NCBI GenBank assembly: GCA_947442115.1
Contig: CANEVK010000166.1
Span: 1 to 6,270, forward strand
Direction: 5' to 3'
From: Bacteriovoracaceae bacterium
Lineage (GTDB): Bacteria > Bdellovibrionota > Bacteriovoracia > Bacteriovoracales > Bacteriovoracaceae
DNA length: 6,270 bases
Shown: positions 1 to 6,270 of the stretch, piece after piece
Numbering within the stretch: position 1 is the stretch's first letter
Layout: the number at the start of each line of letters is the position of its first letter
Notes under the pieces: generated by a model
Databases searched by the model: none
The model's input: the letters and a program-made list of their open reading frames with translations, nothing else
Told to the model about the DNA's origin: nothing
Translations under genes and position numbers: made by a program

Positions 1-2560
1 AAAAGGCTCAGGCCCACTTGATATCAAAGTTCATGGACCGATTGATGATGTGGTGATTGATTTAAAAGGTAAAACTGAAAATTTCGAAATACTAGGATAC
101 AGACTAGGAAGGTCAAAAGAAGACATAAGTATTTTTTTAAAAGATTCTGTCGTTAATATTAATGGCCTAGAATCTTACTTTAAATCAACCCCTATCTCGG
201 GAACGGGCTCTATAAATTATAAAAATTCAGACATCACACTTGGGATTGACTCAGTTAATGCCAACTACCATGATTTGAAAGAGATTTTACGGCCTATTTT
301 TTCAAAACTAGACTTTCTTCCAGGTGACTTAGATTTCGGTGCAAAAATCGATGCTCAAATTTATGGAAAAACTAATTTTAAAGATTTGAAAATAAAATCT
401 GATATCAGTTTCAAAGATTTAAATGCTTACGGAGAAAATTTTAATCTGGGTAGTACTAAAATTATTTTAAAAGATGAAGTCTTAGAATTGAAAGAATTTA
501 TTGCAGAAATAGGCAAGGGGCACCTGCAGGGTGATTTTTCTTTTAATTTGGAAAATAAAAAAATGGATTTCGAATTTGATTGGGATGATCTTTCTTTACA
601 AAGACTTCGATTAATCAAGAAGTTAAATTTAAATCTTGGTGCAAGTCTTGGTGGAAGCATACGAGGAAAAGGTCAATTACCTGATTATTTGATGAATATT
701 GAGACTCAATTAACGAGGACATCAAATTCAGATTATAACTATGAAGACAGTGTCGCCAAAATGGTCTTTTCCCCTAAAGGTATTTCTGGAGATATTTCAA
801 TCTTTAAAGATAGTGTTACCGCAGACTTTAACTATTCATACAATAAGTCAATTCCCTCAAGACTAAAACTTGGAATAAATATTGGAGAGATTAAATCTTT
901 TGCCATGGCCATATTCGGTGAACATTTAAAAACGGAAGAATTTAAAGGTGAATTCTTTGGTGACCTCGATGTTTCTTCAAGAGGTAATTTTAACGAATTT
1001 AACTTGAAGGGGTTTGTTAAAAAAATAAATTTGAATCATGATCAGTTTAATGTGAACTACCAATCTGATACACCACAATTTTTTATTGAAAATAATGTAG
1101 TTAATAGATGGAATTTTCAAATAGACTCGCCAGATTTGAAGGTTCAATCCAAAGGACGCGGTCAATTTGGGCATGATGTGTTGATATCTAACCATGTCCA
1201 AATAAATGCCAAGGTTTTAGAGATTTTTCTCAAGCCTGTGCTTTCTGCGGAAGGATTTTTAAATAACTCCTTTATTATAGATGGTTCAAAATCTAATTAC
1301 GATGTTTTAGCAAAGTCTGAAACTGAAAAACTGAATTTAACCCTAGAACATGTTCCTGTGCCCCTCAATGATTTAACTTATAAGATTGAATTTTACAAAA
1401 ATAAATTACTCATAAAAGAAATGAAGACGAGTATTGAGAACGGAAGTGCATCAATACTTGGAGAAATCTATTTTGATGACCTCCAGCCAGATATAAACTT
1501 AAAGTATAAAATTGAAAAAGCTGAAATTCCGTTTATGGGTAAGTCATTTGTTAATTTAACTGGCCAGGGCATGATCATCGGGGATTCTCTTCCCTATAAT
1601 CTGAGTGGTGAGATTACTATTAATAAATGCCAAGTTTTAAATGAGTTAAATGATTTTTCATCAAAAACGCCAGTGATGGCGCAATCACGGTTTCTTCCTC
1701 AGGGTCTTGAGTCTCCTATGAGCAAATTGTTTAATTTAAATTTAAGAGTTAAAACGGATTCACCTATTAGAATTGCCAACTCATTGATGGATGTGAGTTT
1801 GAAAGGTGAGTTATCAATAGATGGACATTTTGATCGAATGCGGGGGCAGGGCCAAATGACAAGCTTGCCTGGGCAGTCAAAAATATTCTTCAAAAATAAT
1901 GAATATATTATAACTCAGGCAGATATTAATTTTGATTCAAAAAAAGATATAAAAAATCCGGATTTTGATATACACGCTTTAACAAATATTTCTAATTATA
2001 AAGTTAATGCTAAAGCTTATGGCAACTTAGAAAGATTCAATTTCGATCTCACATCAGAGCCGTCTTTACCTAGAAATTCAATACTCTCCCTGATTGCTTT
2101 TGGTTATTCTGATGAAATTCAATCAAGCCTAACACAGTCTCAGCAGCAAAATTTGACTCAGGTGGGAGTTGGTTCTTTTGTTTTTGATCGATTTAAGATT
2201 AGTGACATTCTAAATAAACAGTTTGGTCTTCAAGTTAATTTGGGAACCGTCTTTGAACAATCCCAGACTGCAAGTTTGTTGACGGGAAGAAATCAGGACG
2301 GACAAGGTACTCTAGGCAGAACAAGAACAGCGACAAAAATTGAACTTAAAAAAAGACTCGACGAGGCTCTCAATCTTTCTGTTTCAAGTACTATGGGTGG
2401 CTCAATTGGACAGAGACAGAGTATGAATCTCAATTATAGCCTTTCAAAAAAAGTTCAAGTGGAAGGAGTTTACGAGCTAAGAACAAATGCTGAAGGAGAA
2501 GAGGATATCATAGACAATTCTATCGGCGGTGACCTGAAGTTTAGGTGGACTTTCAAATGA
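1..2560 (+). CDS. tamB: TamB-family translocation/assembly module protein, 3' part (5' end outside window)
   Basis: This is the C-terminal part of a TamB-like protein. The frame is open from the left edge (first whole codon at 2) and stops with TGA at 2558-2560, giving 852 visible residues. E. coli TamB has about 1259, so roughly the N-terminal third, with the inner-membrane anchor, is probably missing. The GTG at 50 is only an internal Val codon: the coding pattern continues unbroken upstream. The visible part is long runs of alternating polar/hydrophobic beta strands with recurring Gly turns, as in the periplasm-spanning groove of TamB/AsmA-like proteins. The last ~380 residues match the TamB C-terminal domain (formerly DUF490). 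Landmarks are NPDFDIHA (1955-1978), SEPSLP (2054-2071), ILSLIAFG (2081-2104) and the strand-rich end DLKFRWTFK. Known family role: with an Omp85 partner it helps insert outer-membrane proteins, and TamB-like proteins are also implicated in phospholipid transport. The next gene overlaps by 4 bases and encodes such a partner. Family assignment is firm; the exact substrate is unknown. Confidence 0.9.
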   Translation, partial: KGSGPLDIKVHGPIDDVVIDLKGKTENFEILGYRLGRSKEDISIFLKDSVVNINGLESYFKSTPISGTGSINYKNSDITLGIDSVNANYHDLKEILRPIFSKLDFLPGDLDFGAKIDAQIYGKTNFKDLKIKSDISFKDLNAYGENFNLGSTKIILKDEVLELKEFIAEIGKGHLQGDFSFNLENKKMDFEFDWDDLSLQRLRLIKKLNLNLGASLGGSIRGKGQLPDYLMNIETQLTRTSNSDYNYEDSVAKMVFSPKGISGDISIFKDSVTADFNYSYNKSIPSRLKLGINIGEIKSFAMAIFGEHLKTEEFKGEFFGDLDVSSRGNFNEFNLKGFVKKINLNHDQFNVNYQSDTPQFFIENNVVNRWNFQIDSPDLKVQSKGRGQFGHDVLISNHVQINAKVLEIFLKPVLSAEGFLNNSFIIDGSKSNYDVLAKSETEKLNLTLEHVPVPLNDLTYKIEFYKNKLLIKEMKTSIENGSASILGEIYFDDLQPDINLKYKIEKAEIPFMGKSFVNLTGQGMIIGDSLPYNLSGEITINKCQVLNELNDFSSKTPVMAQSRFLPQGLESPMSKLFNLNLRVKTDSPIRIANSLMDVSLKGELSIDGHFDRMRGQGQMTSLPGQSKIFFKNNEYIITQADINFDSKKDIKNPDFDIHALTNISNYKVNAKAYGNLERFNFDLTSEPSLPRNSILSLIAFGYSDEIQSSLTQSQQQNLTQVGVGSFVFDRFKISDILNKQFGLQVNLGTVFEQSQTASLLTGRNQDGQGTLGRTRTATKIELKKRLDEALNLSVSSTMGGSIGQRQSMNLNYSLSKKVQVEGVYELRTNAEGEEDIIDNSIGGDLKFRWTFK
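2543..2560 (+). promoter_or_regulatory. Shine-Dalgarno and ATGA stop/start overlap coupling tamB to the Omp85 gene
   Basis: AGGTGG at 2543-2548 sits 8 bases before the ATG at 2557, inside the last codons of tamB. The ATG shares bases with the tamB TGA stop (ATGA, 2557-2560). This arrangement is typical of translational coupling and decides the Omp85 start: the in-frame GTG at 2545 overlaps the Shine-Dalgarno itself and would put an acidic residue (MDFQ) ahead of the signal peptide. Confidence 0.8.
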
Positions 2561-2607
2561 ATTGGATATTTTTAACAGTTTTATTCATCTCTTCAATTTG
2601 TTCAGCA
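2557..2607 (+). other. Signal peptide of the Omp85 protein
   Basis: Residues 1-17 (MNWIFLTVLFISSICSA) form a short hydrophobic segment with a small residue at -1 (A17) and Cys at -3, consistent with signal peptidase I. Cys15 is not in a lipobox: the residue before it is Ile, and there is no Leu at -3. The n-region lacks Lys or Arg, which is unusual. The exact cleavage site is a judgement by eye. Confidence 0.65.
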
Positions 2608-5394
2608 AGCTCGCTGAAAATTAATTTGTCCGCTGTTCATATTGATTGTGGAGCTAGTGAAAATTGTCAGGCAAAGAAAAACCGATTTTCCAACCTTGTT
2701 GGTGATTATAGGAGTATTAATCATTTAAAAGATATACTAAAGATTCTTGCCTCAGATGGAGGATACCGAGAAATTTCTTATATATTAACAAGCGAAAAGG
2801 ACCAATACTCACTCCATTTAAAGATGAGGTTAAAGCCTCAAATTAAAGAGATTAATGTTGGGACTGTCGATCGCAATATTGATGTTGACATGTCTCAGTT
2901 ATTAACCCTGAGAGAGGGGGATTTTTTTGACCCTCAAAAATTAAAGCAAGATTTAGTTGATATGAAGTTGAAGATAGACTCGATGGGATTCCCTCAGAAC
3001 TCCTATGATTTGCGAGTGAGTGAAATCGATGAGCAAGCGTCCATTTATTTAACATTCAAACTTGGGAAACCGAGAATATTTAAGAGGATTAAATCAGATT
3101 CCAAGTCTACCTTTATTAATGAGTATCTCAAAAGGAAATTTCTTACATTCTATAATCGCCCTTTTGATTCCTCAAAATTTAAACTTTATTTAGATGACGC
3201 TCAAAAAGAACTTTTTAATTATGGTTATTATCTCATTTCACTTGAAGCCTTGCCGGTAGTTAATAAAAATAGAGTGACACTTAAGGTTAACGTTTCAAAT
3301 GATACAGCATTTAATTTTAGTTTTAAAAATTTGTCTGCCGAAAATAGAATGGTGATGCATAATCAAGTTAAAGATTTATTTCGAAAATACAAAAGATCTC
3401 TTACTGATACTCTTATAAAATCCTCAATCGAAGAATATTATAGGTCTAAGGCCCTTCTTAACACCCAAATTCATGTTGAGACATTTAATTATAAAAATAA
3501 ATTTAATGAAGATGTTATTTCTTATCAGATTTATCTACAAGAAAACTTAAAAACGCGCATTAAAGATGTTAACTTCTCGGGAAATACTTTTTTCACTAGA
3601 AATAAGCTAACTCAGTTATTTCAAAGTGAAGCTTTTGAGCTTTCTCGATCTGGCTTTTACGATGAAGAGTATTTCAATTATTACACGGGGTTCTTAAAAT
3701 CAAAATATTATGAGAATGGATTTGTACAGGCGAAGGTCGTTGGACCAGTTATAAAATTTGATGCGAAAAAAGAATTGGTGTCGCTGGATTATTTTATTCA
3801 AGAGGGGCAGCGAGCCTTCGTTAGGGATATTTCATTCCAAGGGATTTCACTTGAGGTTGAACAGATTCTTTCAAATTTACTAACAAATAAGCCTGGTCAG
3901 GCATTTAATCCAGTCGGGATGACTGAGGATCTGAAAAAAATAGTAAGTGAGTTGCACTCTAGGGGCTTCTATTATGCTGAAGTCACGAATGCCAATGATG
4001 ATAGCTTGGTGACCTATTCCAAAAATGGCTCTGATGTTGATCTCAATTATATTGTTTCTACTGGGCCGCTCTTAAAGCTCAATCGGATTATTTATCTTGG
4101 TAACATGAAGACAAGAAAAGAAGTATTATCGAAAAGGATACTCCTTGATAGAGGAGATATCATTACCCCTAATTTGACGAAGGAATTTGAAACGAATATT
4201 TCTTCAACAGGTCTTTTTAATTCAGTTTCTGTGACTCCCATGCGTACTCAGTTAAATTCTAAAGCACTTACTGATTTGATTGTAAAAGTATCTGAAAGAG
4301 ATTACGGGCTCGTAGAATTTGCACCAGGTTTTAGAACAGACCTTGGTGCGAAAGTTACGGCAACAGCTTCATATACCAATATTGGTGGTTTAAATCGATC
4401 GATAACTCTTCGAAGCCAAGTCAATCAACGTTTGAATTATCAAACTTTTGATCCTCGTAGACGAAAAGAGAAGCGCCAGATAGTAGAACATAATGAAGCC
4501 TTAACCTATACCCAAGCTGATATCTTCAATACGTTGATTTCCTCGTCTACTGGTGCCTCTTATCAAATCAAGAGATTTTATTCTTTTGATGCTGAAATTT
4601 TGAGGCTCAATAACACTTTCTCAAGAGATTTCTCGAGCCGGTTTTCAACCTCTCTGCGCTACCAGTATGAAGCGATCACTCAGTCAGATGCAACTGAGGA
4701 TAAAGATAATGGGAGTTTTAAAATTGGTGCTATTACTCCAAGTTTGACTTATGACCTGAGAAACAGCCCAGTTAATCCTATAAAAGGTGCATTTTTTAAC
4801 GTCTCTTGTGAGTTTGCTAATCCTTATTTCCTTTCGCAGCGAGAAAGTGATCTCACGATTAACTATTACAAACTTGTATCGAGAAATAGATTCTATGTTC
4901 CATTCAAAAATGGAACTGTCGCTATCTCCATGGTGGCCGGACTGCAGGAGAATCTTGCTACGGGTACCCAAACCATAAATGGCGTAACCTCGACTGAAGG
5001 CTATATCCCGAATATTAAAGTTTTCCGCTTAACCGGGATGGATATTGTGCGAGGTTTTAATGATGAAGAAATTAATCGTGTTCCTGGAGAGGCCCGGGAT
5101 GATATTTCTGAAGTAAAAGTCGAACAAAAAGCCTATCTGGCCAATTTTAAGTTTGAACCCCGCTATTTTATTAATGATGCCTTGATGGCCGGTGTTTTTT
5201 ATGACGCTGGCCGCGTCTTTGTGAATCAGGTTGATATGGGGCAGCTACGAGATTCAGTGGGCATAACTTTTAAGATTTTAACTCCGGTCGGCACCCTGGA
5301 TTTCGATTACGGGATAAAACTCTTGAGAGAACGTAATAAGAATGGTACCTTAGAGGACCCCGGACGCTTCCATGTGTCAATTGGCTTCTTTTAA
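2557..5394 (+). CDS. Omp85-family outer-membrane assembly protein (BamA/TamA-like) with about seven POTRA-like units
   Basis: A 945-residue outer-membrane protein of the Omp85 superfamily. Residues 1-17 look like a signal peptide (hydrophobic core, likely cleavage after C-S-A). A periplasmic arm follows that I divide by eye into seven POTRA-like units starting near residues 20, 94, 173, 251, 333, 420 and 505. The first is divergent. Most of the others show the helix, then Gly-aromatic, then strand pattern (MGFPQNSY, YGYYLISL, RGFYYAEV, TGLFNSVSV). The barrel runs from about 583 to 945. Its landmarks are DLRNSPVNPIKG (733-744), the loop-6 motif VRGF (831-834), TPVGTLDFDYG (909-919) and a terminal RFHVSIGFF ending in Phe, the usual beta-signal. 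Family role: folding and inserting beta-barrel proteins (BamA) or acting with TamB (TamA). Coupling to tamB argues for a TamA-type partnership, yet the arm is longer than TamA (3 POTRA) or E. coli BamA (5), so I leave the symbol blank. It may serve both roles or be a lineage-specific Omp85. Confidence 0.92.
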   Translation: MNWIFLTVLFISSICSASSLKINLSAVHIDCGASENCQAKKNRFSNLVGDYRSINHLKDILKILASDGGYREISYILTSEKDQYSLHLKMRLKPQIKEINVGTVDRNIDVDMSQLLTLREGDFFDPQKLKQDLVDMKLKIDSMGFPQNSYDLRVSEIDEQASIYLTFKLGKPRIFKRIKSDSKSTFINEYLKRKFLTFYNRPFDSSKFKLYLDDAQKELFNYGYYLISLEALPVVNKNRVTLKVNVSNDTAFNFSFKNLSAENRMVMHNQVKDLFRKYKRSLTDTLIKSSIEEYYRSKALLNTQIHVETFNYKNKFNEDVISYQIYLQENLKTRIKDVNFSGNTFFTRNKLTQLFQSEAFELSRSGFYDEEYFNYYTGFLKSKYYENGFVQAKVVGPVIKFDAKKELVSLDYFIQEGQRAFVRDISFQGISLEVEQILSNLLTNKPGQAFNPVGMTEDLKKIVSELHSRGFYYAEVTNANDDSLVTYSKNGSDVDLNYIVSTGPLLKLNRIIYLGNMKTRKEVLSKRILLDRGDIITPNLTKEFETNISSTGLFNSVSVTPMRTQLNSKALTDLIVKVSERDYGLVEFAPGFRTDLGAKVTATASYTNIGGLNRSITLRSQVNQRLNYQTFDPRRRKEKRQIVEHNEALTYTQADIFNTLISSSTGASYQIKRFYSFDAEILRLNNTFSRDFSSRFSTSLRYQYEAITQSDATEDKDNGSFKIGAITPSLTYDLRNSPVNPIKGAFFNVSCEFANPYFLSQRESDLTINYYKLVSRNRFYVPFKNGTVAISMVAGLQENLATGTQTINGVTSTEGYIPNIKVFRLTGMDIVRGFNDEEINRVPGEARDDISEVKVEQKAYLANFKFEPRYFINDALMAGVFYDAGRVFVNQVDMGQLRDSVGITFKILTPVGTLDFDYGIKLLRERNKNGTLEDPGRFHVSIGFF

Positions 5395-5435
5395 TCCCCC
5401 GAATTTTAGAAGAGCCTGATGTTCTCCCGCTGACC

Positions 5436-5458
5436 CTTAGCAAGTTGGCTTAGTGAGT
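5436..5458 (+). repeat. Imperfect 10-base direct repeat upstream of the rplM promoter
   Basis: CTTAGCAAGT (5436-5445) and CTTAGTGAGT (5449-5458) match at 8 of 10 positions with a 13-base period. They end 4 bases before the -35 box. They could be a paired protein-binding site, but two short copies in one place can arise by chance and no known regulator is recognised. Confidence 0.3.
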
Positions 5459-5462
5459 GCTC

Positions 5463-5491
5463 TTGACGTACGGCCCAGCGTTATTTATAAG
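5463..5491 (+). promoter_or_regulatory. Predicted sigma70-type promoter of the rplM-rpsI operon
   Basis: The -35 box TTGACG (5463-5468) and -10 box TATAAG (5486-5491) are separated by 17 bases, the optimal spacing, and each matches the consensus at five of six positions. Transcription would begin near 5497-5500, leaving a leader of only about 25 bases before the rplM ATG. Its position directly ahead of a ribosomal protein operon, in a non-coding gap, supports it. This is a sequence prediction only. Confidence 0.68.
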
Positions 5492-5510
5492 GGATAAAAT
5501 TTTTATTAAT

Positions 5511-5516
5511 GGAAGG
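5511..5516 (+). promoter_or_regulatory. Ribosome binding site that fixes the rplM start
   Basis: GGAAGG lies 6 bases before the ATG at 5523. The frame stays open upstream to a GTG at 5457, but that codon lies ahead of the predicted -35 box, has no Shine-Dalgarno and would add residues not seen in L13, so 5523 is the start. Confidence 0.85.
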
Positions 5517-5522
5517 TTGATT

Positions 5523-5969
5523 ATGATCAAGCAAAGTTCGTATGCGATCACTAAAGCCGAAATGGCGAATAAAAAGTGGTACGTAGTAGATGCAACAGAT
5601 ATGGTTGTTGGTCGTCTAGCTTCAGAAGTGGCTAAAGTTCTTCGTGGTAAGAATAAGCCTACTTTCTGTACTAATAATGATGCTGGCGATTACGTTATTA
5701 TCGTAAATGCAGAAAAAGTTAAATTCACTGGTAAGAAGTGGGATGCTAAAGTTTATAACTGGCACACTAACCACATTGGTGGAATTAAGGCCCGTACTGC
5801 TAAGGAACAACTTGCTAAGCACCCAGAGCTTATTCTTGAAGAAGCTGTTAAAGGTATGCTTGGAAAGAACACTCTTGGCCGTAAGCAGTTCACAAAGCTT
5901 AAAGTTGTCGTTGGCCCAACTCATGGTCACGAAGCTCAGAAGCCTGAACCTCTAACATTCAAAATTTAA
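5523..5969 (+). CDS. rplM: 50S ribosomal protein L13
   Basis: A complete 148-residue L13 (E. coli L13 is 142). L13 is an early-assembling protein of the large ribosomal subunit that binds 23S rRNA. Conserved blocks in order are WYVVDAT (19-25), GRLA (30-33), LRGK (40-43), GDYVIIVNA (55-63), HTNHIGGIK (81-89), AVKGMLGKNTLGR (108-120) and the GPTHGHEAQKP region (131-141). The first 13 residues are a short variable extension before MANKKW; an internal start at Met14 lacks a Shine-Dalgarno. The gene is followed 17 bases later by rpsI, the near-universal partner, and both are probably made from the promoter at 5463-5491. Codon choice is strongly biased to GCT, GGT, CGT and CTT, as expected for a highly expressed gene and unlike the upstream envelope genes. 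In E. coli L13 represses its own operon; whether that holds here cannot be seen. Confidence 0.98.
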   Translation: MIKQSSYAITKAEMANKKWYVVDATDMVVGRLASEVAKVLRGKNKPTFCTNNDAGDYVIIVNAEKVKFTGKKWDAKVYNWHTNHIGGIKARTAKEQLAKHPELILEEAVKGMLGKNTLGRKQFTKLKVVVGPTHGHEAQKPEPLTFKI

Positions 5970-5972
5970 TTT

Positions 5973-5978
5973 AAAGGA
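5973..5978 (+). promoter_or_regulatory. Ribosome binding site of rpsI
   Basis: AAAGGA lies 8 bases before the rpsI ATG at 5987, within the 17-base gap after the rplM stop. The short gap and the absence of a promoter in it support one rplM-rpsI transcript. Confidence 0.8.
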
Positions 5979-5986
5979 TCAGAGTT

Positions 5987-6270
5987 ATGTCAAAAGCTAA
6001 ATCTTATGATGTTCACACAATTGGTCGTCGTAAAACTTCTGTAGCACGTATTTATGTTTCTCGTGGAAACGGAAAAATTACGATTAATGATCGCGATGTT
6101 GCTAATTATTTTCCAAAAGCAACAAGCAGATACATTGTTTACCAACCTCTTAATCTTTTGAAAGTTAATGAAAATTATGATTTCAAAATCAATGTTAAGG
6201 GTGGTGGAGTAACAGGTCAGGCCGGAGCTATCCGTCTTGGTATCTCTCGTGCTCTTTTAAAGCTTGCTCC
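5987..6270 (+). CDS. rpsI: 30S ribosomal protein S9, 5' part (cut by right edge)
   Basis: The first 94 codons plus two bases of S9 (E. coli S9 is 130 residues). S9 is a small-subunit head protein whose C-terminal tail, missing here, reaches towards the P-site tRNA. Family blocks visible are GRRKTSVAR (13-21), GNGKITIN (27-34), YF (41-42), QPL (53-55) and the hallmark KGGGVTGQAGAIRLGISRAL (71-90). The first residues (MSKAKSYDV) are variable in the family. The start is fixed by the ribosome binding site at 5973-5978. No stop or frameshift is seen, so the gene appears intact up to the edge. Codon use matches rplM (GGT, CGT, CTT, GCT favoured). Confidence 0.97.
   Translation, partial: MSKAKSYDVHTIGRRKTSVARIYVSRGNGKITINDRDVANYFPKATSRYIVYQPLNLLKVNENYDFKINVKGGGVTGQAGAIRLGISRALLKLA

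Larger units (their letters stand above)
5395..5522 (+). other. Intergenic region between the Omp85 gene and rplM
   Basis: A 128-base non-coding gap. The left half holds a C5 run straight after the stop codon (5396-5400) and the direct repeat. The right half holds the promoter, an AT-only inverted repeat (ATAAAA-T-TTTTAT, 5494-5506) around the predicted transcription start, and the rplM ribosome binding site. I see no GC-rich hairpin followed by a T run, so no intrinsic terminator for the upstream operon is called. Upstream transcripts may end by Rho or run into rplM. Confidence 0.6.

Noticed and set aside
2545..2556. GTG at 2545 as the Omp85 start
   Set aside because: It overlaps the AGGTGG Shine-Dalgarno that serves the ATG at 2557 and would place an acidic stretch before the signal peptide.
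50..2560. GTG at 50 as the true start of the first gene
   Set aside because: The frame is open to the left edge with the same strand-rich TamB character, there is no Shine-Dalgarno, and the family has a much longer N-terminal part with a membrane anchor.
2921..2935. G5-A-T7 homopolymer run in the Omp85 gene as a phase-variation or frameshift site
   Set aside because: The frame is intact across it, and similar short A/T runs are common throughout this AT-rich sequence.
4684..4971. Reverse-strand open frame of 95 residues inside the Omp85 gene
   Set aside because: It lies opposite the conserved barrel-coding sequence, has no ribosome binding site or recognisable domain, and is explained as a shadow of the real gene.
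5439..5450. Possible hairpin AGC-AAGTTG-GCT as a terminator
   Set aside because: The stem is only 3 base pairs and no T run follows it.
5457..5522. Upstream GTG start for rplM at 5457
   Set aside because: It lies ahead of the predicted promoter, lacks a ribosome binding site and adds residues foreign to L13.
5622..5930. Reverse-strand open frame of 102 residues inside rplM
   Set aside because: It is antisense to a highly conserved ribosomal gene with strong codon bias, and its product resembles nothing; a chance frame.

Overview
The window comes from the chromosome of an AT-rich, diderm (Gram-negative) bacterium. Two envelope genes with an outer-membrane logic lie next to the start of a ribosomal protein operon. 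All genes read left to right. The mix of AT-rich composition, a long Omp85 protein with about seven POTRA-like units, a tamB gene placed before its Omp85 partner, and proteobacterial-looking L13 and S9 fits a deltaproteobacterium-like lineage. Bacteriovorax/Halobacteriovorax-type Bdellovibrionota is my best guess, but this is an inference from general character, not from a database match.

Region 1 (1-2560) is the 3' part of a tamB-type gene. Its start lies outside the window. It encodes 852 visible residues of repetitive amphipathic beta-strand sequence, ending in the conserved TamB C-terminal domain. Region 2 (2557-5394) is an Omp85-family outer-membrane protein gene. It has a signal peptide, a long chain of POTRA-like units, and a C-terminal 16-strand-type barrel with the VRGF motif and a terminal Phe. 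Its ATG overlaps the tamB stop as ATGA, with a good Shine-Dalgarno inside tamB, so the two are almost certainly translated in a coupled way. Together they look like a TAM-like or BAM/TAM hybrid machine: the Omp85 barrel sits in the outer membrane, and the TamB protein spans the periplasm from the inner membrane. The likely jobs are outer-membrane protein assembly and/or lipid transport across the periplasm.

Region 3 (5395-5522) is a 128-base gap. I see no convincing intrinsic terminator in it. It does hold a strong sigma70-type promoter (TTGACG, 17-base spacer, TATAAG), preceded by a pair of imperfect 10-base direct repeats. Region 4 (5523-6270) is the conserved rplM-rpsI pair for ribosomal proteins L13 and S9, with rpsI cut by the right edge. 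These two genes use a clearly different, highly-expressed-type codon set compared with the envelope genes.

I found no mobile element, CRISPR array, tRNA or rRNA. No wholly new system is visible. The points most worth checking are the reversed and overlapping tamB-Omp85 pair and the unusually long POTRA chain.
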